Below the pieces are notes generated by a model. It was not told the DNA's origin. It worked only from the letters and a program-made list of their open reading frames with translations, and ran no database searches. This document shows, in pieces, positions 1 through 4,909 of a DNA stretch of 5,563 nucleotides. Position 1 is the first letter of the stretch, and each line of letters begins with the position of its first letter. Position numbers and translations under genes: made by a program. Location of the stretch: contig JAICVP010000145.1 of assembly GCA_025935275.1 (NCBI GenBank), positions 1-5,563 on the forward strand, written 5' to 3'. The DNA comes from Thermoleophilia bacterium. Its GTDB lineage: Bacteria > Actinomycetota > Thermoleophilia > Gaiellales > Gaiellaceae.

Positions 1-880
1 CGCCGCCGAGCGCGGGCGCGTGCAGGACGCGGTCGACCGGTTCGGGAAGGCCCTGGCCGCCACCCACGACCCCTTCACGCTCCTGAACGTCATCGTCGAG
101 AGCGCCGTCGAGGCCACAGGCGCCGCGGGCGGGCGCCTGATCGTGGACGGTGAGGAGCAGGCGCGAGCCGGAAACCCCGAGGTGGGCGGTCAGCCGCTCG
201 TCATCCCGCTCGGCCCCGAAGGCCGGGAAGACGCGATGCTGCTCCTCACGCCTGCCGGATCCGATTTCGGCGACCAGTCGCGGGAGCTCGCCCTGTGGCT
301 CGGCTCCCAGGCGTCCATCGCCCTCGAGAACGTGCGGCTGCACCGGCTCGTCGCGCGCCAGGCGAGCACGGACGGCCTCACGGAGCTCGCCAACCGGCGC
401 GAGTTCGAGGATTCCCTCGCGAACGAGATCAGCCGCGCCGACAGGTTTGGACACACGCTTGCGCTGATCCTCGCCGACCTCGACAACTTCAAGCAGGTGA
501 ACGACCGCTTTGGCCACCAGGCGGGAGACGAGGTGCTGCGCTCCTTCGCCGACATCCTGCGCGACACCGTGCGCGACATCGACGTCGCCGCTCGCTACGG
601 AGGCGAGGAGTTCGCCGTCCTGCTCCCGCAGACCGACATCGGCGGCGCCGAGGCGCTGGCCGAGCGGCTACGCGAGGCGGTCGAGTCGCGCGCGCTGGCC
701 GCGGTCCAGGGTGTTCCCGTCACCGTGACTGCGAGTTTCGGCGTTTCGTCGTTCCCGGAAGCCGGGACGGGGCCCGGTCTCTTCGCGGCCGCCGACGAGG
801 CGCTCTATCGCGCCAAGCGGGCTGGAAAGAACTGTGTGGTGTGCGCCGAGTCGAACGGGCCTGTCCGCGCCCCCCACTAA
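1..880 (+). CDS. Diguanylate cyclase, GAF-GGDEF protein (5' end outside window)
   Basis: The enzyme makes the second messenger cyclic di-GMP from two GTP. The frame is open from base 2 to the left edge, so the start probably lies outside; a GTG at 20 is the first start codon visible. Numbering from that GTG, residues about 10-110 look like a GAF sensor domain, followed by a linker helix and a GGDEF domain at about 116-275. Visible motifs are DGLTELANRR at 118-127, the metal and substrate segment DLDNFKQVND at 153-162, the active-site loop GGEEF at 194-198, SFGVSSF at 239-245 and ADEALYRAKRAGKN at 258-271. RDID at 185-188, five residues before GGEEF, is the RxxD inhibitory site, so product feedback is expected. 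The more usual Gly of DxLTGLxNRR is Glu here. No transmembrane segment is visible in this part. The family call is firm; the signal sensed by the GAF domain is unknown. Confidence 0.93.
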   Translation, partial: AAERGRVQDAVDRFGKALAATHDPFTLLNVIVESAVEATGAAGGRLIVDGEEQARAGNPEVGGQPLVIPLGPEGREDAMLLLTPAGSDFGDQSRELALWLGSQASIALENVRLHRLVARQASTDGLTELANRREFEDSLANEISRADRFGHTLALILADLDNFKQVNDRFGHQAGDEVLRSFADILRDTVRDIDVAARYGGEEFAVLLPQTDIGGAEALAERLREAVESRALAAVQGVPVTVTASFGVSSFPEAGTGPGLFAAADEALYRAKRAGKNCVVCAESNGPVRAPH

Positions 881-893
881 GGTCTGGTTCAAG

Positions 894-922
894 TTCCCAC
901 AACTGACGCCGTCGTCTATGAT
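894..922 (+). promoter_or_regulatory. Possible sigma-70-type promoter for the small acidic protein gene
   Basis: TTCCCA at 894-899 (4 of 6 matches to TTGACA) and TATGAT at 917-922 (5 of 6 matches to TATAAT) are separated by 17 bp. Transcription would begin near 929, about 38 nt before the ATG at 967. The match is by eye only. It lies between the GGDEF stop and the next gene, where a promoter would be useful. Confidence 0.38.
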
Positions 923-966
923 CTGCCGCTGACCTTCGGCCCCCAGACGACCGACACGGAGGTGTG

Positions 967-1272
967 ATGTCGTTCGACAAGGACTCGACTTTCGCGCGCG
1001 TGATCGAGGAGCATCTCGAGCTCAAGCGCAAAAACGGTGATTTGGAACGCGAGATGCCGATTTCCGGCTACCGCGTCGACGATCCATTCCAGAACCATCC
1101 GCTCTTCAAGACCGAGGAGCAGGCACGCATCGAAGACACGTTGAGCGGCGTCGAGCCCGAGCTCGATCCGGAGAAAGTGCTCGCGTGGCCGACGGACTCC
1201 AGCGACTCTGAGCCGCAGGATCCGGAAGACACGCTTTGGGGCCGCTCACGCGACTTCGACTGGGGCGACTAG
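967..1272 (+). CDS. Small acidic protein of unknown function (101 aa)
   Basis: I do not recognise this protein. GGAGG at 958-962 is a strong Shine-Dalgarno sequence. It sits 4 nt before the ATG at 967 but only 1 nt before an overlapping GTG at 964, so ATG 967 is the likely start. The product has 27 Asp/Glu and 12 Lys/Arg in 101 residues and is strongly acidic. Residues about 5-30 could form a charged helix. The rest is rich in Pro, Asp, Glu and Ser, looks poorly ordered, and ends in an aromatic-acidic tail, LWGRSRDFDWGD. There is no signal peptide, membrane segment or cysteine, so a soluble cytoplasmic protein is likely. It ends 30 bp from the convergent protease gene. The good ribosome site and biased codon use argue that it is real. 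Confidence 0.72.
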   Translation: MSFDKDSTFARVIEEHLELKRKNGDLEREMPISGYRVDDPFQNHPLFKTEEQARIEDTLSGVEPELDPEKVLAWPTDSSDSEPQDPEDTLWGRSRDFDWGD

Positions 1273-1302
1273 CCCCTTTTCTTTAGCCCGCCGCCCAGCG
1301 GT

Positions 1303-2031
1303 CTAGAGGTACGGCGCGAGGAAGTCCAGGGACTCAGCCGTGTCCAGCCGGTATGCGAACGCGTTGCCGGCGCAGCGGCCGTTGTTCACGAACGACGCCA
1401 CTCCGACGACGAGGTCCGTCTCCCCGAGCAGGACCGGGCCGCCCGAGTCACCGAAGCAGATGCCGGCCTGCATGCGCAGGTTGAAGCCCGTCTTCTCGAC
1501 CTTCGAGATCCGGGAGTCGCCGACATTGCGCACGAGCTGAAAGTTCGGCGCGGGCTTGCCCTCACCCTGCACGAACCCCTCTGCCCCGTAGCCGACGATC
1601 GTGAGCGCGTCCTTCTTGTCCGCGCTCGTCAGCCGTCCGGGGGTCGGGAGCTGCGCGTAGCCAAGGTTCGTCACCGGGGTGTCGAGGTCGATGAGGGCCA
1701 GGTCGTGCGTGTCTGCGCTCGGCGAGCCGAAGCCCGGGTTGGGGACCGCGGTGCCGGTGACCACGGGGGAGCTCGGCGTGTAGCGCTGGTCGAAGGAGAC
1801 GAGCGCCGGCAGGTCGCCGAGGTCGTCGACGCAGTGGGCTGCGGTGACGAAGGTCGTCGAGTTGACCAGGAAGCCGCTGCACACGGGGACCCGCTGGCCG
1901 TCGATGTCGGTCACGAGGATGCCGACGTAGGGGTGCGCCGTGTCGGCCTTTCCGTTCAGGATCGCAGCCGCGGGCGCCGCCAGCGCGAGCACGATCACGA
2001 CAATTCCGAGAAACCGCAAGGACCGCCGCAT
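1303..2031 (-). CDS. Secreted chymotrypsin-fold (S1 family) serine protease
   Basis: This 242-residue protein is exported and should hydrolyse peptide bonds outside the membrane. The chosen start gives a classic signal peptide: MRRSLR, a hydrophobic core to about residue 19, and an AxA site at 21-23. The frame stays open far upstream, but a longer start would bury the signal peptide. The catalytic triad is His66 in TAAHC, Asp110 in HDLALIDL and Ser196 in GDSGGP. Likely disulfides are Cys51-Cys67 and Cys192-Cys220, the usual S1 positions. Cleavage after Ala23 would leave Ile24 (ILNGK) as the new N-terminus, matching the IVGG end of active trypsins. The residue six before the catalytic Ser is Gly190, not the Asp of true trypsins, so Arg/Lys specificity is doubtful. 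No strong Shine-Dalgarno sequence is visible. The gene is divergent from the Usp-like gene and convergent with the small acidic protein gene. Confidence 0.9.
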   Translation of the reverse strand: MRRSLRFLGIVVIVLALAAPAAAILNGKADTAHPYVGILVTDIDGQRVPVCSGFLVNSTTFVTAAHCVDDLGDLPALVSFDQRYTPSSPVVTGTAVPNPGFGSPSADTHDLALIDLDTPVTNLGYAQLPTPGRLTSADKKDALTIVGYGAEGFVQGEGKPAPNFQLVRNVGDSRISKVEKTGFNLRMQAGICFGDSGGPVLLGETDLVVGVASFVNNGRCAGNAFAYRLDTAESLDFLAPYL

Positions 2032-2042
2032 GACCACTTCTT

Positions 2043-2056
2043 CGGCGGGCCCGCCG
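2043..2056. promoter_or_regulatory. 14-bp perfect palindrome between divergent genes
   Basis: CGGCGGGCCCGCCG is fully self-complementary and lies in the 61-bp gap between the protease start (2031) and the Usp-like start (2093). It could be an operator serving both genes. On the plus strand it is followed by a T-rich run (2057-2067), which gives a terminator-like look, but no plus-strand gene upstream would need one. GC-rich palindromes arise easily by chance in DNA of this composition. Confidence 0.25.
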
Positions 2057-2092
2057 TTTTCCTTCTTCCCCAATTCGGGTAGTCGGTACGGC

Positions 2093-2503
2093 ATGGACAG
2101 GAAGAAGCTCCTCGTGGTGACCACCGCACCGGTCGAGCCGGGGCCTCTGCGCGACGCCGTCCGCGAGCACGCCGGGGATGACGCGGAGATCCGCGTCGTC
2201 GCGCCGGCCTCCGACGTCTCGCCGCTGCAGTGGCTTGCGAACGACGAGGATGCGGCGCGTGACAAGGCGGCAGAGGTCGCCTCCGATGCCGCCCAAAGCG
2301 TCGAGCCCGAAGCCGCGAGCACCGAAGCCGAGGTCGGCGACACCGATCCCGTCCAGGCGATCGAGGACGCCCTGCGGACCTTCCCCGCCGACGAGGTCCT
2401 GGTCGTGACGCGGTCGGACGACGACGCCGGCTGGCTCGAGCAGGACTCGGCCGAGGCGGCGCGCGAGCGCTTCGGCGTTCCTGTCACCCGCCTGACCGTC
2501 TAG
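2093..2503 (+). CDS. Universal-stress-protein-like small protein (136 aa)
   Basis: This is a small, probably cytoplasmic protein with the alpha/beta layout of the UspA/HUP superfamily. Residues 5-11 (KLLVVTT) form a first beta strand, then comes a helix, a second strand IRVVAP at 33-38, an Ala/Glu/Asp-rich stretch at about 50-80, and a C-terminal half with GDTDPVQAIEDALR (82-95), ADEVLVVTR (99-107), the WLEQD segment (114-118) and a last strand GVPVTRLTV. The pattern of G-x-x-x-P-x-x-A-I-x-D-A-L, then D-E-(I/V)-(I/L)-V, then W-L, then R-x-G-x-P-V, is one I know from small Usp-related proteins in actinobacteria. A canonical Usp ATP-binding G-2x-G-9x-G motif is not evident. The start at ATG 2093 was chosen because the protein begins there with the first strand; an in-frame ATG further upstream would overlap the protease gene. 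No clear Shine-Dalgarno sequence is seen. The biochemical function is unknown. Confidence 0.72.
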   Translation: MDRKKLLVVTTAPVEPGPLRDAVREHAGDDAEIRVVAPASDVSPLQWLANDEDAARDKAAEVASDAAQSVEPEAASTEAEVGDTDPVQAIEDALRTFPADEVLVVTRSDDDAGWLEQDSAEAARERFGVPVTRLTV

Positions 2504-2524
2504 CGGGCTACAGTTGCACCGAAC

Positions 2525-2597
2525 GGGGCGTTAGCTCAGCTGGGAGAGCGCCGGCTTTGCAAGCCGGAGGTCACCGGTTCGATCCCGGTACGCTCCA
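2525..2597 (+). tRNA. tRNA-Ala (anticodon TGC)
   Basis: A complete cloverleaf can be folded. The acceptor stem is GGGGCGT (2525-2531) with ACGCTCC (2590-2596), including a G3-U70 wobble, the main alanine identity element. The D arm is GCTC/GAGC (2534-2537, 2546-2549). The anticodon stem is CCGGC/GCCGG around the loop TTTGCAA (2556-2562), with TGC at 2558-2560. The T arm is ACCGG/CCGGT around TTCGATC (2578-2584). The discriminator is A2597, followed by CCT, so the 3' CCA is not fully encoded and must be added by nucleotidyltransferase. It begins 21 bp after the Usp-like gene; a weak TACAGT at 2509-2514 is placed where a -10 element would be. Confidence 0.98.
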
Positions 2598-2644
2598 CCT
2601 TCATCCCGCGTCTTCGGATCGTTGCCGGCGTGTTGCAATTCGTT

Positions 2645-2664
2645 GACGCTAGCGCGTTAGCGTC
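2645..2664. promoter_or_regulatory. 7-bp inverted repeat before the GH3 gene
   Basis: GACGCTA (2645-2651) and TAGCGTC (2658-2664) are perfect inverted copies separated by GCGCGT. The element ends 6 bp before the ATG of the exported glycosidase, where a repressor could block transcription or an RNA hairpin could block ribosome access. TTGACG at 2643-2648 resembles a -35 box, but no -10 box fits downstream of it. Confidence 0.4.
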
Positions 2665-2670
2665 CGTCGT

Positions 2671-3735
2671 ATGCCATTCCGTTTTGCCGCTGCGGCGCTC
2701 ACTACGGCCAGCCTTCTCTCCATCGCTCCGGCACCGGCCGCCGCGGCGCCCTCGCTCAAGCACCTGATCGGGCAGAAGCTCGTCGTCTCCATGGACGGGC
2801 ACACGCCGTCCGCGTCGCTCCTAGACCGGGCGCGGCGGGGGCGCATCGGCGGTGTCCTCATTCACGGCTGGAACTTCTCCTCCGCCTCGCAACTCGAGAG
2901 CATCACGGTGAAGCTGCAGCAGGCCGCGGCCGAGGGCGGCCAGCCTCCGCTCCTCATCGCCGTCGACCAGGAGGGGGGCCAGGTGAAGACCGTCCCCTGG
3001 GTCCCGCCGACCCTCTCGCCTCCGCAGATGGGCGACCTCGGCTCGAGCGACACTGCCCGCACCCAGGGCCGGAAGACGGGCAAGGAGCTGCTCGGTCTGG
3101 GCATCAACGGCGATTTCGCGCCCGTCGCGGACCTGCCCGCCTCGACCTTCTCCTTCATGTACCAGCAGGGGCGCACGTGGTCCTTCGGCTCGCGGAAGAC
3201 TTCGCGCCTGGCCAATGCGTTCGCGCTCGGCCTGGGCGACCGCGGCGTGCTCGCAACGATGAAGCACTTCCCCGGGCTCGGCCTCGCCACCAGGAACACC
3301 GACGACTACGTCGTCCACATCGACGCCACGAAGAGCCAGCTCGCCCCCGGCCTGCGCCCCTACCGCCACGCAGTGGCGAACGCCGTCCCGCTCGTCATGC
3401 TCTCGAACGCGATCTACAAGGCCTACGACCCGAGCCACGCGGCCGGCTGGTCTCGGGCGATCGGGAGGAAGCTGCTGCGCGGGAAGCTCGGATTCCAGGG
3501 CGTGACGATCACGGACTCCCTCGACGGCGCCGCCGCAACGCGCGGAATCCCGACGAACCCCCTCGCGCTCAAGGCGGCCAAGGCGGGAACCGACATGCTG
3601 CTCCTCACCGGCTCCGAAGCCTCGTCGCGCAGCGTCTTCCGCACTCTGCTCGACGCGGCGAAGGCGGGGCAGATCCCGCAGGATCGCCTCACGGCCTCCT
3701 ACGACCGCATCGCGGTTCTCAAGGCCGGCCTGTAG
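2671..3735 (+). CDS. Exported glycoside hydrolase family 3 protein, NagZ-like
   Basis: Family GH3 members of this type remove N-acetylglucosamine from peptidoglycan fragments or glycoconjugates. The ATG at 2671 is the only start after an in-frame stop at 2650-2652. No Shine-Dalgarno sequence is visible, so translation may be leaderless or weak. Residues 1 to about 26 form a signal peptide ending in an Ala-rich APAAAA. The remaining single TIM-barrel domain shows GGVLIHGWN (60-68), AVDQEGGQV (97-105), NGDFAPVADL (146-155), RTWSFGS (168-174), KHFPGLG (198-204) and TDSLDGAA (281-288), where Asp282 matches the NagZ nucleophile. The length of 354 aa is usual for single-domain NagZ-type enzymes. 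In NagZ, KHFPGHG is followed by a D-S-H acid/base dyad; the equivalent positions here read N-T-D (209-211) and the second His is Leu203. Activity may differ or be lost. The 3' end abuts an RTX remnant on the other strand. Confidence 0.88.
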   Translation: MPFRFAAAALTTASLLSIAPAPAAAAPSLKHLIGQKLVVSMDGHTPSASLLDRARRGRIGGVLIHGWNFSSASQLESITVKLQQAAAEGGQPPLLIAVDQEGGQVKTVPWVPPTLSPPQMGDLGSSDTARTQGRKTGKELLGLGINGDFAPVADLPASTFSFMYQQGRTWSFGSRKTSRLANAFALGLGDRGVLATMKHFPGLGLATRNTDDYVVHIDATKSQLAPGLRPYRHAVANAVPLVMLSNAIYKAYDPSHAAGWSRAIGRKLLRGKLGFQGVTITDSLDGAAATRGIPTNPLALKAAKAGTDMLLLTGSEASSRSVFRTLLDAAKAGQIPQDRLTASYDRIAVLKAGL

Positions 3736-3741
3736 CTCGGA

Positions 3742-4160
3742 GACGACCTTGACGTCTTCGCAGTTGACCTCGTTGTCCTCCGAGTGGATGACAGCGCGGT
3801 CAACGCCGGAGCCGCAGTCGACCGAGTCGACCTTTCCGTCCGGGCGGCGCACGATGACGGTGTCGTTGCCGGTACCGGAGTTGAGGCGGTCGGCGCCTCG
3901 CCCTCCGCGCACGTAGTCCTCGCGTCCGCCGCCCCAGAACCGGTCGTCGCCGCGGCCGGCCAGAACGCGGTCGTCGCCGTGCCCGCCGTGCACGTTGTCG
4001 GCCCACGGCCCGCGACGACCAGATCGGCGCCACGGCCCGCGAAGAGGTGGTCTCCGCCGCCCTGGCCGCGCAGCACGTCGTTGCCCGCATAGCCCCAGTA
4101 GGTGTCGTCCTGCGGGGCTCCCGCGAAGACGTCGGCGTGGCGTGTGCCGCGGGCGGTCTC
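3742..4160 (-). pseudogene. RTX (hemolysin-type calcium-binding) repeat protein remnant
   Basis: Read on the minus strand, this encodes glycine- and aspartate-rich nonapeptides of the form G-G-x-G-x-D-x-x-x, which in RTX proteins bind calcium and form a beta-roll outside the cell. The frame begins around ETARGTRHADVFAG, runs through nine repeats, and ends with the C-terminal pattern DSVDCGSGVDRAVIH and VNCEDVKVV known from short actinobacterial RTX proteins. The gene is broken in three ways. The frame changes once near 4002-4004, where restoring one G joins the two halves. There is no ATG, GTG or TTG between an in-frame stop at 4248-4250 and the first repeat, and no signal peptide. No stop codon follows VNCEDVKVV; the frame stays open antisense through the whole GH3 gene. 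Boundaries are approximate. Confidence 0.75.
3853..4094 (-). repeat. Nine 27-bp repeats coding RTX nonapeptides
   Basis: Successive units in minus-strand order read GYAGNDVLR, GQGGGDHLF, AGRGADLVV, AGRG(A)DNVH, GGHGDDRVL, AGRGDDRFW, GGGREDYVR, GGRGADRLN and SGTGNDTVI. The array measures 242 bp against 243 expected for nine intact units. This fixes the frameshift in the fourth unit as a loss of exactly one base. Confidence 0.8.
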
Positions 4161-4175
4161 GGCATGTGCTGATCG

Positions 4176-4556
4176 TCCGTGGGGTTGAACCCGGATGGCA
4201 CGCTCGAGGTTCCGGATTCGGAGTGGCCGGCTGGTACAAGCTCGGGTTCAAGCCGGGCGAGCCGGGCCCGCGGTGATCGTCGGCCATGTCGACTCGACGT
4301 CAGGACCGGCCGTCTTCTACCGGCTAGGTCGGCTCACACCCGGCGCCCAGGTCCGGGTCTCATGGCGGAGTGGTTCCTCGGTGAGTTTGAGGGTCTATGC
4401 GGTTCGCGAATACGCGAAGAGCGCATTCCCGACAGCGCGCGTCTATGGACTGACGAGGCGGCCCGAGCTTCGGCTGGTCACGTGCGGCCCTTCGATGAGC
4501 AGACCGGCCACTACCTCGACAACGTGGTCGTCTTCGCACGCCGCCCGGTGCGCTAG
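4176..4556 (+). pseudogene. Class F-type sortase remnant, 5'-truncated with three frameshifts
   Basis: Sortases are membrane-anchored transpeptidases that attach surface proteins to the cell wall. Pieces of one sortase are found in three frames in the right order: VGLNPDGTLEVP (from 4179), then GWYKLGFKPGEPGP (from 4229), then AGPAVIVGHVDS through PELRLVTCG (to about 4488), then FDEQTGHYLDNVVVFARRPVR and a TAG at 4554-4556. The catalytic His (codon 4285-4287, in VGHVDS) and Cys (codon 4483-4485, in LVTCG) are preserved. Each switch is a -1 step, near GATT 4215-4218, GGGCCC 4264-4269 and CCC 4488-4490, so the last piece is back in the first frame. The N-terminal region with the membrane anchor and first strands is absent, and an in-frame TGA lies at 4170-4172 just before the homology. 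A single functional protein cannot be made from this sequence as read. Confidence 0.82.
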
Positions 4557-4664
4557 GCCTTTCGTCAACGTTGGGCCAAACGACCGTTCGAGAACCCGCA
4601 AAACGCATCGACGTTAGGCGTCCTGGCACCACACGGCGGCGTTCCATGCGGGCAAGTCAACATA

Positions 4665-4695
4665 TTGGAAAGACGACCCCAAAAGGAGCTATGAT
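4665..4695 (+). promoter_or_regulatory. Possible sigma-70-type promoter for the polysaccharide gene
   Basis: TTGGAA at 4665-4670 (4 of 6 matches to TTGACA) and TATGAT at 4690-4695 (5 of 6 matches to TATAAT) are separated by 19 bp, slightly longer than ideal. Transcription would start near 4702, directly in front of the first palindrome, and give a leader of roughly 208 nt before GTG 4910. The call is by eye. Confidence 0.4.
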
Positions 4696-4704
4696 CGTTT
4701 GTTC

Positions 4705-4778
4705 GGTGGGGACAAGTTCCCACCTGCGGGGAAGGGGAGAGTAGTGGGGATATGTCCCCACCGCGGCGAAGGGGAGAG
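4705..4778 (+). repeat. Two tandem palindromic modules (about 36 bp each, 38-bp period)
   Basis: Module 1 (4706-4741) and module 2 (4744-4778) agree at about 31 of 36 aligned positions. Each opens with an 18-bp palindrome: GTGGGGA, CAAG, TTCCCAC at 4706-4723, and GTGGGGA, TATG, TCCCCAC at 4744-4761. Each then has a GCGG-type stretch and an identical GAAGGGGAGAG. The first palindrome extends by one more G-C pair. As DNA these could be twin operators just after the transcription start; as RNA they would be 7-8 bp stem-loops with CAAG or UAUG loops. A dispersed REP-like intergenic repeat is a third possibility. No T-run follows, so they are not intrinsic terminators. Confidence 0.7.
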
Positions 4779-4800
4779 AAGCAACTTGAGGGACGGCCGG

Positions 4801-4821
4801 TCGCCACTGAGGGTGTGGCGA
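4801..4821 (+). promoter_or_regulatory. 7-bp hairpin in the leader
   Basis: TCGCCAC (4801-4807) and GTGGCGA (4815-4821) pair perfectly around the loop TGAGGGT. No T-run follows, so a terminator is unlikely. It may be one structural element of the leader in front of the polysaccharide gene. Confidence 0.4.
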
Positions 4822-4885
4822 ACCATAGGGGATCGGCGGAACGCGGCATTCGCGGTCGTGCGCTCCGCGCTGCCGACGAATACGA

Positions 4886-4903
4886 CCTTCGGGCACGAAG
4901 GAG
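4886..4903 (+). promoter_or_regulatory. Ribosome binding site buried in a hairpin
   Basis: The Shine-Dalgarno sequence GAAGGAG (4897-4903) lies 6 nt before GTG 4910 and decides that start. Most of it is also the 3' arm of a perfect 6-bp stem: CCTTCG (4886-4891), loop GGCA, CGAAGG (4896-4901). Folded, the stem would hide the ribosome site, so translation may depend on opening it. An 8-bp palindrome, GGAGCTCC (4900-4907), overlaps the same site and could compete with the fold. Confidence 0.55.
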
Positions 4904-4909
4904 CTCCGT

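Larger units (their letters stand above)
4557..4909. other. 353-bp intergenic region before the polysaccharide gene
   Basis: I see no convincing gene here. Open frames on both strands are short or lack start signals, and none resembles a protein family. The first 100 bp (4557-4660) show nothing recognisable. The rest holds a possible promoter (4665-4695), two palindromic modules (4705-4778), a hairpin (4801-4821) and a hairpin over the ribosome binding site (4886-4903). The base composition looks less G/C-rich than the genes to the left, which fits a regulatory region or the edge of a transferred segment. Confidence 0.6.

Noticed and set aside
890..900. CAAGTTCCCAC identical to 4713-4723 in the first palindromic module
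   Set aside because: An 11-bp match between two places in 5.5 kb is expected by chance several times, and only the half-site is present here, without the GTGGGGA arm.
1291..1301. Small hairpin CCGC-CCA-GCGG between the convergent genes
   Set aside because: The stem is only 4 bp and no T-run follows on either strand, so it is not supported as a terminator.
2536..2802. 88-codon minus-strand frame ending in RTGIEPVTSGLQSRRSPS
   Set aside because: That ending is the well-known false translation of the reverse complement of a tRNA gene, here the tRNA-Ala at 2525-2597.
2821..4287. 488-codon open frame on the minus strand
   Set aside because: Only its 5' third carries RTX repeats. The rest is the antisense of the GH3 gene, open because GC-rich codons seldom give stops, and it resembles no protein.
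4691..4744. 17-codon mini-frame starting ATGATCGTT after AAAGGAG
   Set aside because: Its ATG is part of the TATGAT promoter box, its Shine-Dalgarno spacing is only 2 nt, and its body is the palindromic module. A leader peptide is not supported.
4705..4778. CRISPR array
   Set aside because: There are only two units, with internal palindromes and no spacer-sized unique sequence between them.
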